40,430 nucleotides of DNA. Source: an uncultured Acidobacteriota bacterium (GTDB lineage: Bacteria > Acidobacteriota > Polarisedimenticolia > Polarisedimenticolales > JAIQFR01). The notes under the pieces are model-generated. The model searched no databases, was not told where the DNA came from, and worked only from the letters and a program-made list of their open reading frames with translations. The stretch is from assembly GCA_937864465.1 (NCBI GenBank), contig CALMJU010000089.1, positions 1-40,430 of the forward strand. The letters run 5' to 3'. This document shows, one piece after another, positions 15,386-24,445 of this stretch (the stretch's first letter is position 1; every line of letters begins with the position of its first letter). A program made the position numbers and the translations under genes.

Positions 15386-16537
15386 GTGTCGAGTCGCTTG
15401 GGCTCCGAGAAGCTGGAAGACTGGGTCGCGCTCAGCCTGATGCCGGGGCTCGGCCCCGGGAGCATCCGCCGGGCGATCGCGCGCTTCGGCGACCCGGGCG
15501 ACGTCGCCCACCGCGTTCCCGTCCCGGAGCTTCGGGCCGTCCTCGGGCTCCGCGATCCCGCGGTCTCCGCCCTCGCCGCGATCCGGCCGAACCTTCGGCG
15601 GCTCGCGGAGAACGAGATCCGCCGCGCCGAGCGGCACGGGATCGCCCTCGTCACGTCCCCCGACCCCCGCTATCCCGCGGCTCTCGCCGAGATCCCGGAC
15701 CCCCCGCCCATCCTTTACATGAGGGGGCGTCTGGACGAGGGGATCGTGCGCGTGGCGATCGTCGGGTCCCGGCGGGCCTCCGCCTACGGCAGGCGCGTCG
15801 CGGTCGGCCTGGCGGCTGGGCTCGCGGCGAGAGGAGTCGAGGTCGTGTCGGGGGGCGCCCGAGGAATCGACACGTGCGCCCACCGCGGGGCGCTCGAGGG
15901 AGAGGGCCGGACCGTGGCGGTTCTCGGCTCGGGCTTCCTCGATCCGTACCCTCCGGAGAACGTCGCGCTCTTCGAGGAGATCGCCGAGCGCGGCGCCCTG
16001 CTCGGAGAGTTCCCGCTCGACGCCCCACCCAGGGCCGAGAACTTCCCGCGCAGGAACCGGCTGCTGTCGGGGCTCTCCGCGGCCGTCGTGGTCGTCGAGG
16101 CGGCGCTGCGGTCCGGCTCCCTGACGACCGCCGCGCACGCCCTCGACCAGGGACGCGAGGTGATGGCCGTGCCCGGTCCCGTTTCCTCGGACCAGTCGGC
16201 CGGGTGCCACCGGCTGATCCAGCAGGGGGCGAGGCTGGTGCAGCGGGTGGAAGACGTCCTCGAGGAGCTCTCCCCCATGTACGCGGCGGCGGTCGGCGCG
16301 CCGCCGCCCGACCTATCGACGCTGCCGGGGAGCCGGCCGCTCCGGGGGCTGACGCCGGACGAGGAGGCGATCCTGGCCCTTCTCCGGGACGATCCCGAGC
16401 CGGTCCACCTGGAGGGGATCGTGGAGTCGGCGCCGTTCGGTGTCGCCCGGGTCCAGGCGGCCCTCTTCGGCCTCGAGGCGCGTTCCGCGGTTGAACAATT
16501 GCCGGGAGGGTACTATCTTGCCCGGTCCGGAAAATGA
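15386..16537 (+). CDS. dprA: DNA-processing protein A (DprA/Smf)
   Basis: A 383-residue single-stranded-DNA-binding protein that loads RecA on incoming DNA during natural transformation. The N-terminal helix-hairpin-helix-like part includes LMPGLGPGSIRRAI. The central Rossmann fold carries VGSRRAS, VSGGARGIDTCAHRGAL, VLGSGF, PLDAPPRAENFPRRNRLLSGLS and GSLTTAAHALDQGREV, the family signature order. The C-terminal winged-helix domain (LTPDEEAILALL to the end) is complete. The start is a GTG; no clear Shine-Dalgarno is visible, so the exact start is uncertain. It is followed 45 bases later by topA, an arrangement common in many bacteria. Confidence 0.94.
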   Translation: MSSRLGSEKLEDWVALSLMPGLGPGSIRRAIARFGDPGDVAHRVPVPELRAVLGLRDPAVSALAAIRPNLRRLAENEIRRAERHGIALVTSPDPRYPAALAEIPDPPPILYMRGRLDEGIVRVAIVGSRRASAYGRRVAVGLAAGLAARGVEVVSGGARGIDTCAHRGALEGEGRTVAVLGSGFLDPYPPENVALFEEIAERGALLGEFPLDAPPRAENFPRRNRLLSGLSAAVVVVEAALRSGSLTTAAHALDQGREVMAVPGPVSSDQSAGCHRLIQQGARLVQRVEDVLEELSPMYAAAVGAPPPDLSTLPGSRPLRGLTPDEEAILALLRDDPEPVHLEGIVESAPFGVARVQAALFGLEARSAVEQLPGGYYLARSGK

Positions 16538-16582
16538 GCCGTTACCGGTCCGGTTTCGCGAGAGCCGAGGAATGAGGTAGGG

Positions 16583-19144
16583 ATGGGTCGCTCGCTGGTG
16601 ATCGTCGAGTCGCCCGCCAAGGCCAAGACGATCAACAAGTTCCTGGGCAGAGGCTTCACCGTGAAGGCCTCGATGGGACACGTCCGCGACCTTCCGAAGC
16701 GGAGCCTGGGGGTCGACGAGAAAACTTTCGCCCCGACGTACCAGGTGCTCCCCGAAAAGAAGAAGACGCTGGCCGAGCTCAAGACCGCCGCCCGGTCGGC
16801 CGGCGCCATCTACCTCGCCCCCGACCCCGACCGCGAGGGCGAGGCGATCTGCTGGCACCTCATGGAAGAGCTGCGCCAGGAGACGAAGGCGCAGTTCCAT
16901 CGAGTCCTGTTCAACGAGATCACGAAGCGCGCGGTGATCGAGGCGTTCGAGCACCCGAGGGAGATCGACGGGAACAAGGTGGACGCCCAGCAGGCCCGCC
17001 GGATCCTCGATCGGCTCGTCGGTTACAAGATCAGCCCGCTCCTCTGGGACAAGGTGCGCCGCGGCCTCTCCGCGGGGCGCGTCCAGAGCGTCGCCCTTAG
17101 GATCATCTGCGAGAGGGAGCGCGAGATCCGGGCGTTCGAGCCCCGGGAGTACTGGTCGGTTCTCGCCCGGCTCGAGGCGGGCGAGCCCCCTCTCTTCGTG
17201 GCGAAGCTCGTGTCCCGGAACGGGGAGAAGGTCGAGCTCGTCTCCAAGGACGAGGCGGCCCGCGTCCTCGCCGACCTCGGCTGGACGCTGCGCGAGGCGG
17301 AGCGCGAGGAGACCGGGCCGAACGGGGGCGCGGTCCTCGAGGCGGTTCCCGGACCGGGGGAGCCGGCGGCGTTCCGCGTCGCCCGGGTCCAGTCCCAGCA
17401 GAAGAGGAAGAACCCGCCGCCCCCGTTCATCACGTCGAAGCTCCAGCAGGACGCCGCCCGGCAGTTCGGCTTCCCGGTGGCGAAGACGATGCGGCTCGCG
17501 CAGGGGCTCTACGAGGGGCGCGAGATCGGCGACTCCGGCACCGTCGGTCTCATCACGTACATGCGAACCGACTCGACGCGCATCTCGGACGAGGCCGTCG
17601 AGGCGGTCCGCGCGCACATCGCGCGCACGTACGGCGAGCGCGCGCTCCCCGACCAGCCGCGGCGCTACCGCTCGGGGAAGGGGGCGCAGGAGGCCCACGA
17701 GGCGATCCGCCCGACGTCCCTCGAGTACACCCCCGAGTCCGTCGGGCCGTACCTCGGGAGGGACGAGCTCAAGCTCTACACGCTGATCTGGAACCGCTTC
17801 GTCGCGTCGCAGATGGAGTCCGCGGTGTTCGACACGACGCGGGCCGACATCGAGGCGGGGCCGCTCCTCTTCCGGGCCACCGGATCGGTCCTGCGGTCCG
17901 CGGGGTGGCTGGCCGTCTACCACGAGGCCGCGGACGAGGACGCGTCGGCGAGGGACAGGGACGAGGACGAGTCGGAGGACGCCGAGGACCGGCGCCTCCC
18001 ACCCCTCCGGGAAGGCCAGGCGCTCGAGCCGCGCGCGATCCTCCCCCGGCAGCACTTCACGCAGCCGCCCCCCCGGTTCACCGAGGCCACGCTCGTGCGC
18101 GAGCTGGAGGAGAACGGCATCGGCCGCCCCTCGACCTACGCGACGATCCTGGCGACGATCATGGACAGGGATTACGTGGAGAAGGACCGGGGGCGCTTCC
18201 TCCCGACCGAGCTCGGGTTCCTCGTCAACGACCTGATCGTCGCCTCGTTCGACGACATCGTGGACGTCGGCTACACCGCCCGGATGGAGGAGGAGCTCGA
18301 CGAGATCGAGGAGGGCCGCCTCTCCTGGACCGAGGCGCTCCGCGAGTTCAGCGAGAAGTTCGAGCGCGACCTCGCGCGCGCGCGCCGCGAGATGCGCGAC
18401 GTGAAGCGCGAGGCGATCCCGACCGACGTCGTCTGCGACAAGTGCGGCAGCACGATGGTCCTCAAGTGGGGGCGGTTCGGCCAGTTCCTGTCCTGCTCCG
18501 GATACCCGGAGTGCAAGAACACGCGGGAGGCGAACGGGAGCGCGCGGGCCTTCGACGAGGACCGCGCGGAAGCGCCGGCGGCCTCGGCGGCGGCCAGGGT
18601 CGCGGCGGCGCCCGACCCGATCGAGGCGGAGGCGGAGCCCTGCGAAAAGTGCGGCAGCGCGATGGTCCTGAAGAGGGGCCGGTTCGGGCCGTTCCTCGCC
18701 TGCTCCGCGTATCCCGAGTGCAAGAACACGAGGAAGATCCGCGTCAACCGCGAGGGGAAGGCCGAGGCGAAGGCCGACGTCCTCCTCGACGAGACCTGTC
18801 CCAGGTGCGGCTCCCGCCTCGCCCGCAAGCACGGCCGGTTCGGCGAGTTCGTCGCCTGCTCGAGCTATCCGAAGTGCCGGTTCATCCGGCAGAAGGAGAC
18901 CGGCGTCACCTGTCCGGAGTGCGGGAAGGGGAAGATCGTCGAGCGGAGGAGCAAGCGCGGGAAGATCTTCTTCGGCTGCGACCGCTACCCCGACTGCAAG
19001 TTCGTGCTGTGGAGCCGCCCCCACCCGAGGGCCTGCCCCGCGTGCGACCGCCCGTATCTCCTCGAGAAGGCGAGCCGCCGCGACGGCCGGCGCCTCGTGT
19101 GCGACGGAGAGGGCTGCAAGCACTCGGAGCCCCTCGAGGCTTGA
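16583..19144 (+). CDS. topA: DNA topoisomerase I (type IA) with five zinc ribbons
   Basis: An 853-residue enzyme that relaxes negatively supercoiled DNA. The TOPRIM domain opens with VIVESPAKAKTI and holds PDPDREGEAI. The active-site tyrosine is Y326 in LITYMRTDSTR (E. coli Y319). SAGRVQSVALR and HEAIRPT are also present. The C-terminal tail from about residue 617 has four canonical Cys4 ribbons (CDKCG, CEKCG, CPRCG and CPECG, each followed by a YPxC half). A fifth, degenerate one is CPAC with CDGEGC. An acidic, low-complexity stretch (about 450-470) interrupts the core. A GAGG Shine-Dalgarno precedes the ATG. Confidence 0.97.
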   Translation: MGRSLVIVESPAKAKTINKFLGRGFTVKASMGHVRDLPKRSLGVDEKTFAPTYQVLPEKKKTLAELKTAARSAGAIYLAPDPDREGEAICWHLMEELRQETKAQFHRVLFNEITKRAVIEAFEHPREIDGNKVDAQQARRILDRLVGYKISPLLWDKVRRGLSAGRVQSVALRIICEREREIRAFEPREYWSVLARLEAGEPPLFVAKLVSRNGEKVELVSKDEAARVLADLGWTLREAEREETGPNGGAVLEAVPGPGEPAAFRVARVQSQQKRKNPPPPFITSKLQQDAARQFGFPVAKTMRLAQGLYEGREIGDSGTVGLITYMRTDSTRISDEAVEAVRAHIARTYGERALPDQPRRYRSGKGAQEAHEAIRPTSLEYTPESVGPYLGRDELKLYTLIWNRFVASQMESAVFDTTRADIEAGPLLFRATGSVLRSAGWLAVYHEAADEDASARDRDEDESEDAEDRRLPPLREGQALEPRAILPRQHFTQPPPRFTEATLVRELEENGIGRPSTYATILATIMDRDYVEKDRGRFLPTELGFLVNDLIVASFDDIVDVGYTARMEEELDEIEEGRLSWTEALREFSEKFERDLARARREMRDVKREAIPTDVVCDKCGSTMVLKWGRFGQFLSCSGYPECKNTREANGSARAFDEDRAEAPAASAAARVAAAPDPIEAEAEPCEKCGSAMVLKRGRFGPFLACSAYPECKNTRKIRVNREGKAEAKADVLLDETCPRCGSRLARKHGRFGEFVACSSYPKCRFIRQKETGVTCPECGKGKIVERRSKRGKIFFGCDRYPDCKFVLWSRPHPRACPACDRPYLLEKASRRDGRRLVCDGEGCKHSEPLEA

Positions 19145-19180
19145 TGTCGCCTGCCTCCGGGGCTCCGCCCGGACCCCGCC

Positions 19181-19224
19181 CCCGCGTCCTCGCACGGCAG
19201 AGGACTGCCGCGCGACGACGCGGG
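19181..19224 (+). terminator. Symmetrical stem-loop downstream of topA
   Basis: The outer arms CCCGCGTC (19181-19188) and GACGCGGG (19217-19224) are perfectly complementary. So are the inner arms CGGCAG (19195-19200) and CTGCCG (19205-19210) around an AGGA loop. The two stems are separated by six unpaired bases on each side. There is only a short T-rich stretch after it, so it is a weak candidate for an intrinsic terminator and may instead protect a transcript end. It lies in the 205-base gap before the ArnT-like gene. Confidence 0.4.
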
Positions 19225-19349
19225 TACGTTTGCGGACCTCGACCGGAAGGCCCACGACAAGATGCGGGGGGAGTCCCACCCGCCTTTCGCCGTCCCCCCG
19301 CCCCCTGCTAGCATGCGGCGCTCCGAGGTGAGAGGTCCGCGAAGCGATC

Positions 19350-21011
19350 GTGCACGGGAACGGGGCAGATCTCAGGGAGACTTCCGGCGCGCGGGCCGCG
19401 GCCGCGGCGCTCGCGCTGCTCGCGCTCTCCGTCCCCCTGTTCTTCCTCGGCCTCGGCCACCCCGCGCTCTCCGAGCCCGACGAGCCGTACTACGCGGTTC
19501 CGGCGCGGGAGATGCTCCGGTCCGGGGACTGGAGCATGACGACCCTCGGCGGAGAGCCCTGGTTCGACAAGCCGATCCTCTTTTACTGGGTCGTCGCCGC
19601 GGCGTACCGGCTCTTCGGAGTCTCCGAGGGATCGGCGCGTCTCGGGTCGGCCCTGGCAGGCCTCGCCGGGGTTCTCGCCGTGTACCTTCTCGGGCGGCGA
19701 GGGCGGCTCGGCGAGCGAGGCGCGTTTCTGTCGGCCGTCGTGCTGGCCACGATGCTCGAGTACGCGCTGCTCGCCCGGGCCGCGATCACCGACGCCACGC
19801 TTGCGCTCCTCGTGACCGCGGGGATGCTGTCGGCCGAGCGCTACCTAGCGACCGGCCGCGTCGCGCTGTTCGCCGGTGCGGGCGCAGCGTTCGGCCTCGC
19901 GGTGCTGACGAAGGGGCCGGTCGGCGTGCTCGCTCCCGGCCTGGCCCTCGCGGCCCACGCGCTGGTCGCGCGGCGGGCGGACGCCGTGCGCCCCGCGGCG
20001 CTGGGCGCCGCCGCGGCCGGTTTCCTCGCGACGGTCGCTCCCTGGTTCGGGTGGATGCTCGCGGCCCGGCCGGATCTCGTCGTGCGAACGTTCCTCGGCG
20101 AGGGGAACCTTCGCCGCTTCCTGGAGCCGGAGCACCTCGCATTTCCCCTGTTCTACGTCGTCGTGCTCGCGGTCGGAGCCCTCCCCTGGACGGGGGCGCT
20201 CCCCGCGGCCCTCCTGCGGGCCGTGCGTCCCGAGGCGCTCCGCGCGGAGCGCGGGGCCGGCCGGGAGCCGGGGCCGGTCTTCCTGCTCTGCTGGTTCGGG
20301 GCGGTCCTCCTCCTCTTCTCGCTCTCGGCGAGCAAGCTCCTGTCGTACCTGCTCCCCGCCCTGCCGCCGGCGGCCATGCTGGTCGGCGGGTACTGGAGCG
20401 AAACGCCGGCCGCGCCGCGGGGCTCCGGGCCTCCCCGTCACGCGAGGGGCTCGGCCCTCCTGGGGTGCGCGATCGCGATCGCCGCCTCCGCCGCGCTCGT
20501 CGCGGGCGCGAGCCGCGGGCGGTGGGAGCCGGCGCGGCCGATCGCCGTCTGGATCGCGCTCGCTCTCGTCGCCGGCGCGGTCCTCGCCGCGCTCGCGCTG
20601 CGGCGCGGCGCCGTCCGGCTGGCGGCGGTCCACGTCGTCACGAGCGCCGCGATCGTCCTGCTCTTCGTGTTCGGCGCCCTCCCCGCGGTCGAGGGCCTGG
20701 ACTCCGATCGCCCGTTCGCCCGGGAGCTGGAGCGGAAGGGGATCGCGCCGCGGGTGGCGGGGGCGTTCCGCGACGTCCGGCGATACGGGGTGGACTTCTA
20801 CCTGGGAAGGACCCTCCCGCGCGTCGAGGACCCGTCCGAGGTCGCGCGCCGCGTGGCGGCGGATCCCGGCTCCGTCTGGATCGCGCCGTCGAGGCGCGCG
20901 GCCGAGATCGTCGCGAGCCCCGCGTGGGAGGCGGAGATCGTCGCGTCGTCGCGCCACCTCGTGGGCCTCCGCCTCCGGCCCGCCGGGAGTCCGCCGGGGG
21001 ACCAGCCGTGA
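19350..21011 (+). CDS. ArnT-like GT-C glycosyltransferase (PMT_2 family)
   Basis: A 553-residue polytopic membrane protein that would move a sugar from a polyprenyl-phosphate carrier onto a periplasmic acceptor such as lipid A or protein. The first periplasmic loop carries the catalytic acidic motif SEPDEPYYA (41-49; D44, E45). It is followed by GGEPWFDKPILFYW, the signature of the ArnT subgroup, and then by about ten hydrophobic helices and a soluble C-terminal domain. The start is GTG at 19350. The next gene, a GT2-deacetylase fusion, overlaps by four bases (GTGA). That pairing suggests this enzyme is the final transferase of a lipid-linked amino-sugar pathway, like ArnT or FlmK. The acceptor is inferred. 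Confidence 0.86.
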   Translation: MHGNGADLRETSGARAAAAALALLALSVPLFFLGLGHPALSEPDEPYYAVPAREMLRSGDWSMTTLGGEPWFDKPILFYWVVAAAYRLFGVSEGSARLGSALAGLAGVLAVYLLGRRGRLGERGAFLSAVVLATMLEYALLARAAITDATLALLVTAGMLSAERYLATGRVALFAGAGAAFGLAVLTKGPVGVLAPGLALAAHALVARRADAVRPAALGAAAAGFLATVAPWFGWMLAARPDLVVRTFLGEGNLRRFLEPEHLAFPLFYVVVLAVGALPWTGALPAALLRAVRPEALRAERGAGREPGPVFLLCWFGAVLLLFSLSASKLLSYLLPALPPAAMLVGGYWSETPAAPRGSGPPRHARGSALLGCAIAIAASAALVAGASRGRWEPARPIAVWIALALVAGAVLAALALRRGAVRLAAVHVVTSAAIVLLFVFGALPAVEGLDSDRPFARELERKGIAPRVAGAFRDVRRYGVDFYLGRTLPRVEDPSEVARRVAADPGSVWIAPSRRAAEIVASPAWEAEIVASSRHLVGLRLRPAGSPPGDQP

Positions 21012-22633
21012 GCGAAAGAGCGGCCGCCCCCTCCGGGGCCCTGATCCTGCCGGTCCGCAACGCCGCCCCGTTCCTCGAGGAGACGCTCCGGGCGGTGGAC
21101 GCATGGCTCGCCGCCCGCCCGGAGCCGTGGGAGATCCTCGTCGTGGACGACGGCTCGACCGACCGATCCCCCGGGATCGCGGAGGCCTGGCTCCGCGGGC
21201 GCGGGGTGCCGGGGGAGGCCCGGCTCGTGCGGCTCGCGTCGAACCGCGGCAAGGGGTTCGCCGTCCGGACAGGGATCCTGCACGCGCGGGCCCCGATCTC
21301 GGTCTTCACCGACTGCGATCTCGCCTACCCGCTCGAGAACGTCGAGCGCGTCGTGGCGGCCCTCGGTGCCGGCGCGGACGCGGCGATCGCCTGCCGGGTG
21401 CTCCCGGAGAGCACGTACCGGATGAGCCCGTCGTTCTTCTCGTACCTGTACACGCGGCACGCGGCGGGGCGCCTGTTCAACGCGATCTGCCGGGCGCTGA
21501 CGTTGCCGGGGATCCTCGACACGCAGGCCGGACTCAAGGCGTTCCGGACGTCGGCGGTCCGGCCGCTGCTAGGCCGTCTCGTCCTCGACGGGTTCTCGTT
21601 CGACGTCGAGCTGCTGCGCGCGCTCGCGGACCGCGGGGCGCGGATCGCGGAGGTCCCGGTGGACTTCCGGTACGACAGCGAGCCGACGACGACGGCGTTC
21701 CTCGGGGACTCCCTCCGGATGGCGCGGGACCTCGTCCGCATCCGGATGCGCTCCGTGCTCGGGCGCTACCGCGGAACGGGCGCCGCGCCCGTGCCGGCGC
21801 GGCTCGCGATCCACGCCGACGACTACGGGATCGCCCCCGGGGTGAACCGCACGATCGAGGAAGCGCTGCGGTCCGGCGCGGTGACCCGCGCGTCGCTGCT
21901 GCTCGGGACGCCCCACGCCCGGGAGGCGCTCTCGTGGGCCGGGGCCCACCCGGAATTCGACTTCGGGGTGCACCTGAACCTCACGCTCGGGCGGCCGGTT
22001 CTCCCCCCCGGCGACGTCCCGAGCTTGGTCGGGAGGTCGGGGGCGTTCCTGGGCCTGCGAGGGCTGCTCGCGAGACTCGCCTCGGGAAGGATCTCCGGCG
22101 CAGAGGTCGGCGCGGAGTGGGAGGCGCAGATCGGAGCCGTCACGGGCTCGGGCGTGCCGGTCCGCCGCCTGGACAGCCACCAGCACGTCCACCTGATCCC
22201 CTCCGCGATCTCGAGGGTCGCGTCGGGCCTGGCCCGGAAGTTGGGGGTCCCGCTGCGATCGATGGACGGACCGGTCCGGGGCGGCGGCGTCGCGCCGACG
22301 CTCAAGGGGTCGGTCCTCGCCCTCGCCTCGCGCCTCACGCAGGGAAGCCCGAGGAGGAGGCCGGGCGCCGCGCGCGCTCTCGGCCCGGCGATTGCCGCGC
22401 GGCCCCGGGTCGAGACGGTCCGCGCCCTCCTCTCGAGAATGCGGCCGGGCGAGACCTACGAGATGATCGTGCACCCGGGTACGACCGACTCCGCCCTCGT
22501 CGAGACCGGCGACGGATACCCCGGCCCCAGGGAGGCGGAGCGGGACCTGCTCCTCTCGGAGGACTTCCGGGCGGTCCTCGGCTTCGCCGGCGTCGAGACG
22601 AGATCGGGGACGGCTGCCGATCCCAATCGATAG
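21008..22633 (+). CDS. Fused polyprenyl-phosphate glycosyltransferase (GT2) and YdjC/ChbG-type deacetylase
   Basis: A 541-residue two-domain protein. Residues 1 to about 250 are a DPM1-like GT2 domain: LPVRNAAPFLEETL, VVDDGSTD (45-52), SNRGKGFAVRTG and the metal motif TDCD (D102, D104). It would make polyprenyl-phosphate sugar. Residues from about 265 are a YdjC/ChbG/HpnK carbohydrate deacetylase: HADDYG (269-274; D271, D272), GVHLNLT with H322, DSHQHVH (389-395) and a late IVHPGT. These are the metal and catalytic positions of the family. There is no membrane segment beyond a short basic linker (about 240-258). In Francisella the same steps are separate proteins, FlmF2 and NaxD. The fusion runs in one frame, so it is not an assembly join of two ORFs. 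The start is a GTG overlapping the ArnT-like stop. Confidence 0.87.
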   Translation: MSERAAAPSGALILPVRNAAPFLEETLRAVDAWLAARPEPWEILVVDDGSTDRSPGIAEAWLRGRGVPGEARLVRLASNRGKGFAVRTGILHARAPISVFTDCDLAYPLENVERVVAALGAGADAAIACRVLPESTYRMSPSFFSYLYTRHAAGRLFNAICRALTLPGILDTQAGLKAFRTSAVRPLLGRLVLDGFSFDVELLRALADRGARIAEVPVDFRYDSEPTTTAFLGDSLRMARDLVRIRMRSVLGRYRGTGAAPVPARLAIHADDYGIAPGVNRTIEEALRSGAVTRASLLLGTPHAREALSWAGAHPEFDFGVHLNLTLGRPVLPPGDVPSLVGRSGAFLGLRGLLARLASGRISGAEVGAEWEAQIGAVTGSGVPVRRLDSHQHVHLIPSAISRVASGLARKLGVPLRSMDGPVRGGGVAPTLKGSVLALASRLTQGSPRRRPGAARALGPAIAARPRVETVRALLSRMRPGETYEMIVHPGTTDSALVETGDGYPGPREAERDLLLSEDFRAVLGFAGVETRSGTAADPNR

Positions 22634-22655
22634 CTGTCCCCGACTCCCCGATTTC
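22605..22655. terminator. Palindrome between convergent genes, candidate bidirectional terminator or REP unit
   Basis: CGGGGACGGCT (22605-22615) and AGCTGTCCCCG (22632-22642) form an 11-bp stem with one G-U type mismatch around a 16-base loop. A further CCCCGATTTC follows (22646-22655) and echoes the ATCGGGG of the left side. The structure covers the stop codon of the fusion gene and reaches the stop of the UPF0158 gene. Its position between two converging genes 22 bases apart suggests termination in both directions. The GGGGACAG-type sequence also recalls short palindromic repeats found scattered in many genomes. Confidence 0.45.
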
Positions 22656-23135
22656 CTAACGCCAGGGAGGGGGCTCCGCGGGGTGGACGCCGTTGGCGTC
22701 GAGCCAGACGTCCACGGCCTCGTGCATCCGGTCGGCCCGGTAGACGAACCAGCGATCGCGCTCCTCCGGGTGGCCCCGCAGGGTGTCCCGGAACGCGTTG
22801 ACCGGATCGGGCCCGTCGAGCGCCTCTCGCAGCGCCTCGACGAGCGCCGCGTCGGGATCGCCCGCCTCGTCGACGAAGTCCTCCATCCAGGCCGCCTCTT
22901 CCTCCGCACTGGGCGGCTCGATGTAGAGGCGCGTCGTCTCCTCTCGGGCCGGGGCCTCGTCGGCGGAATCCTCGTCGAGAAGATCCCCGTCGTCCTCGAA
23001 CCCGGACTCCTCCCCTTCCCCTTCGAGGATCACCTGGCCTGTGACGAGATCGAGGTAATAGACGAGATCCTCTCGCTTGTTGTCGAACGCAGCTTCGATC
23101 TCGTCCCAATCGATCTTGATCGGCTTCCGCTTCAT
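22656..23135 (-). CDS. UPF0158 family protein of unknown function
   Basis: A 159-residue soluble, very acidic protein. It opens with KIDWDEIEAAFDN followed by YYLDLVTGQV, and closes with RDRWFVYRADRM and a VWLDANGV segment. This is the conserved frame of UPF0158, whose function is not established. The middle is a low-complexity Asp/Glu stretch (about 45-80). The ATG at 23135 has an AGGAAG Shine-Dalgarno (23143-23148). A promoter candidate of its own lies 66 bases upstream, overlapping the end of alr, so it may be expressed separately from the alr operon. Confidence 0.82.
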   Translation of the reverse strand: MKRKPIKIDWDEIEAAFDNKREDLVYYLDLVTGQVILEGEGEESGFEDDGDLLDEDSADEAPAREETTRLYIEPPSAEEEAAWMEDFVDEAGDPDAALVEALREALDGPDPVNAFRDTLRGHPEERDRWFVYRADRMHEAVDVWLDANGVHPAEPPPWR

Positions 23136-23200
23136 GGAAACGCTTCCTGACGGCCGGGACCGGCGTCTTCTCCTCCCCGCCCGCGCGCGGGATCGGGGCC

Positions 23201-23230
23201 TATATAGACCGGCAGGGGGTTCCAAATCAA
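23201..23230 (-). promoter_or_regulatory. Candidate promoter for the UPF0158 gene
   Basis: On the minus strand TTGATT (23230-23225) and TATATA (23206-23201) are 18 bases apart. The -35 box overlaps the alr stop codon. The AT-rich boxes contrast with the surrounding GC-rich sequence. The match is moderate. Confidence 0.45.
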
Positions 23231-24423
23231 GAGAGACGGCGGGAGCACCCCCCGCGCGCCCCGGGGCCCCCGGACGCCGGGCTCGGCGCGGGGACGACGA
23301 CCCGGGGGAGCGCCGTGTGGATCCTCGAGACGACCTCGTACGAGATCGTGCCGCACCAGGCTGCGAGCTGCTCCGCGCTGACGCGCTCCTCCCCCTGGCG
23401 GCCGAGGAGCACGACCTCGTCCTCGAGCGAGACTCCCGGGACGTCGGTCACGTCCACCATCGTCATGTTCATGCAGACGCGGCCCCGCACGGGGGCGCGC
23501 TTCCCGCGCACCAGGACGTGGGCCACGTTCGAGAGCCCGCGGTCGAACCCCTCGAAGTAGCCGACCGGAAGGACCGCGATCCGGGTCGGCCGCGTCGCGC
23601 GCCAGGTGCAGCCGTATCCGACGAAGCCCCCCTCGGGAACGTCCTTGACCTGCGCGATCCGGGTCTTCCACGCGAGCACCGGCCTGAGGTGGAGCGAGGG
23701 CTTCCCGCGCTCGAGGCACGACACGTAGGTCTCTCGAGAGGGCCAGAGGCCGTAGAGCGAGATGCCGATGCGCGCGAGCTCGAGGTGCGTTCGATTGAAG
23801 AGGAGCGTCGCGGCCGAGCAGGCGGAGTGGCGGATCGGGGCGGGCCCCCCCTCCGCGACCACGGCGTCGAAGACCCGCGAGAACGCCGAGATCTGGGATT
23901 CGGCGAAGCCGTGGTCGGTCGTGTCCTCGATGTTCGCGAAGTGCGTGGTGAGCCCCTCGAGCTCCAGGGACGGGCACGCCCGGATTCTCCGGACGAACGA
24001 CGGGATCTCGGACTCGGCCACCCCTTGCCGGTTCGTGCCGGTCTCCGCCTTGAGGTGGACCCGGACGCGGCGGCCTCGCACCGTCGCGATCCGGTCGAGC
24101 CTCTCCACGGTCTCCGCGTTGTAGACGACCGGCCTGAGGTCGTGGACGACCGCCTCCTCGAGGGCGTCGAGCGGGACGTATCCCATGACGAGGACGGGCG
24201 CGTCGTGTCCGGCCTCGCGCAGGCGCACTCCCTCCTCGACGCCGTTGACGCAGAGCCAGTCGGCCCCAGATGCGCGGGCCACGGCCGCCGTCTCGAGCAT
24301 CCCGTGGCCGTACGCGTTCGACTTGACGACGGCCCCGAGCAGGGGCCGCGGGCCGAGACGCCGCCGGAACTCCGCGAGGTTGCCGGAGAGCGCCTCGGCG
24401 TCGATCTCCACCCAGTTCAGCAC
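23227..24423 (-). CDS. alr: Alanine racemase
   Basis: A 398-residue PLP-dependent enzyme converting L-alanine to D-alanine for peptidoglycan. The PLP lysine is K34 in VVKSNAYGHG. The second catalytic base is Y270 in GYGCTW. The family blocks KAETGTNRQG (125-134), ARIGISLYG and VCMNMTMVDVTD are present. The C-terminal roughly 25 residues are a Pro/Gly-rich tail beyond the usual length and probably disordered. The start is ATG at 24423, 22 bases after the stop of the aminopeptidase-like gene on the same strand, so the two form an operon. Confidence 0.95.
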   Translation of the reverse strand: MLNWVEIDAEALSGNLAEFRRRLGPRPLLGAVVKSNAYGHGMLETAAVARASGADWLCVNGVEEGVRLREAGHDAPVLVMGYVPLDALEEAVVHDLRPVVYNAETVERLDRIATVRGRRVRVHLKAETGTNRQGVAESEIPSFVRRIRACPSLELEGLTTHFANIEDTTDHGFAESQISAFSRVFDAVVAEGGPAPIRHSACSAATLLFNRTHLELARIGISLYGLWPSRETYVSCLERGKPSLHLRPVLAWKTRIAQVKDVPEGGFVGYGCTWRATRPTRIAVLPVGYFEGFDRGLSNVAHVLVRGKRAPVRGRVCMNMTMVDVTDVPGVSLEDEVVLLGRQGEERVSAEQLAAWCGTISYEVVSRIHTALPRVVVPAPSPASGGPGARGGCSRRLS

Positions 24424-24445
24424 GTTCGGGCCCTCCGCTCCCCCT

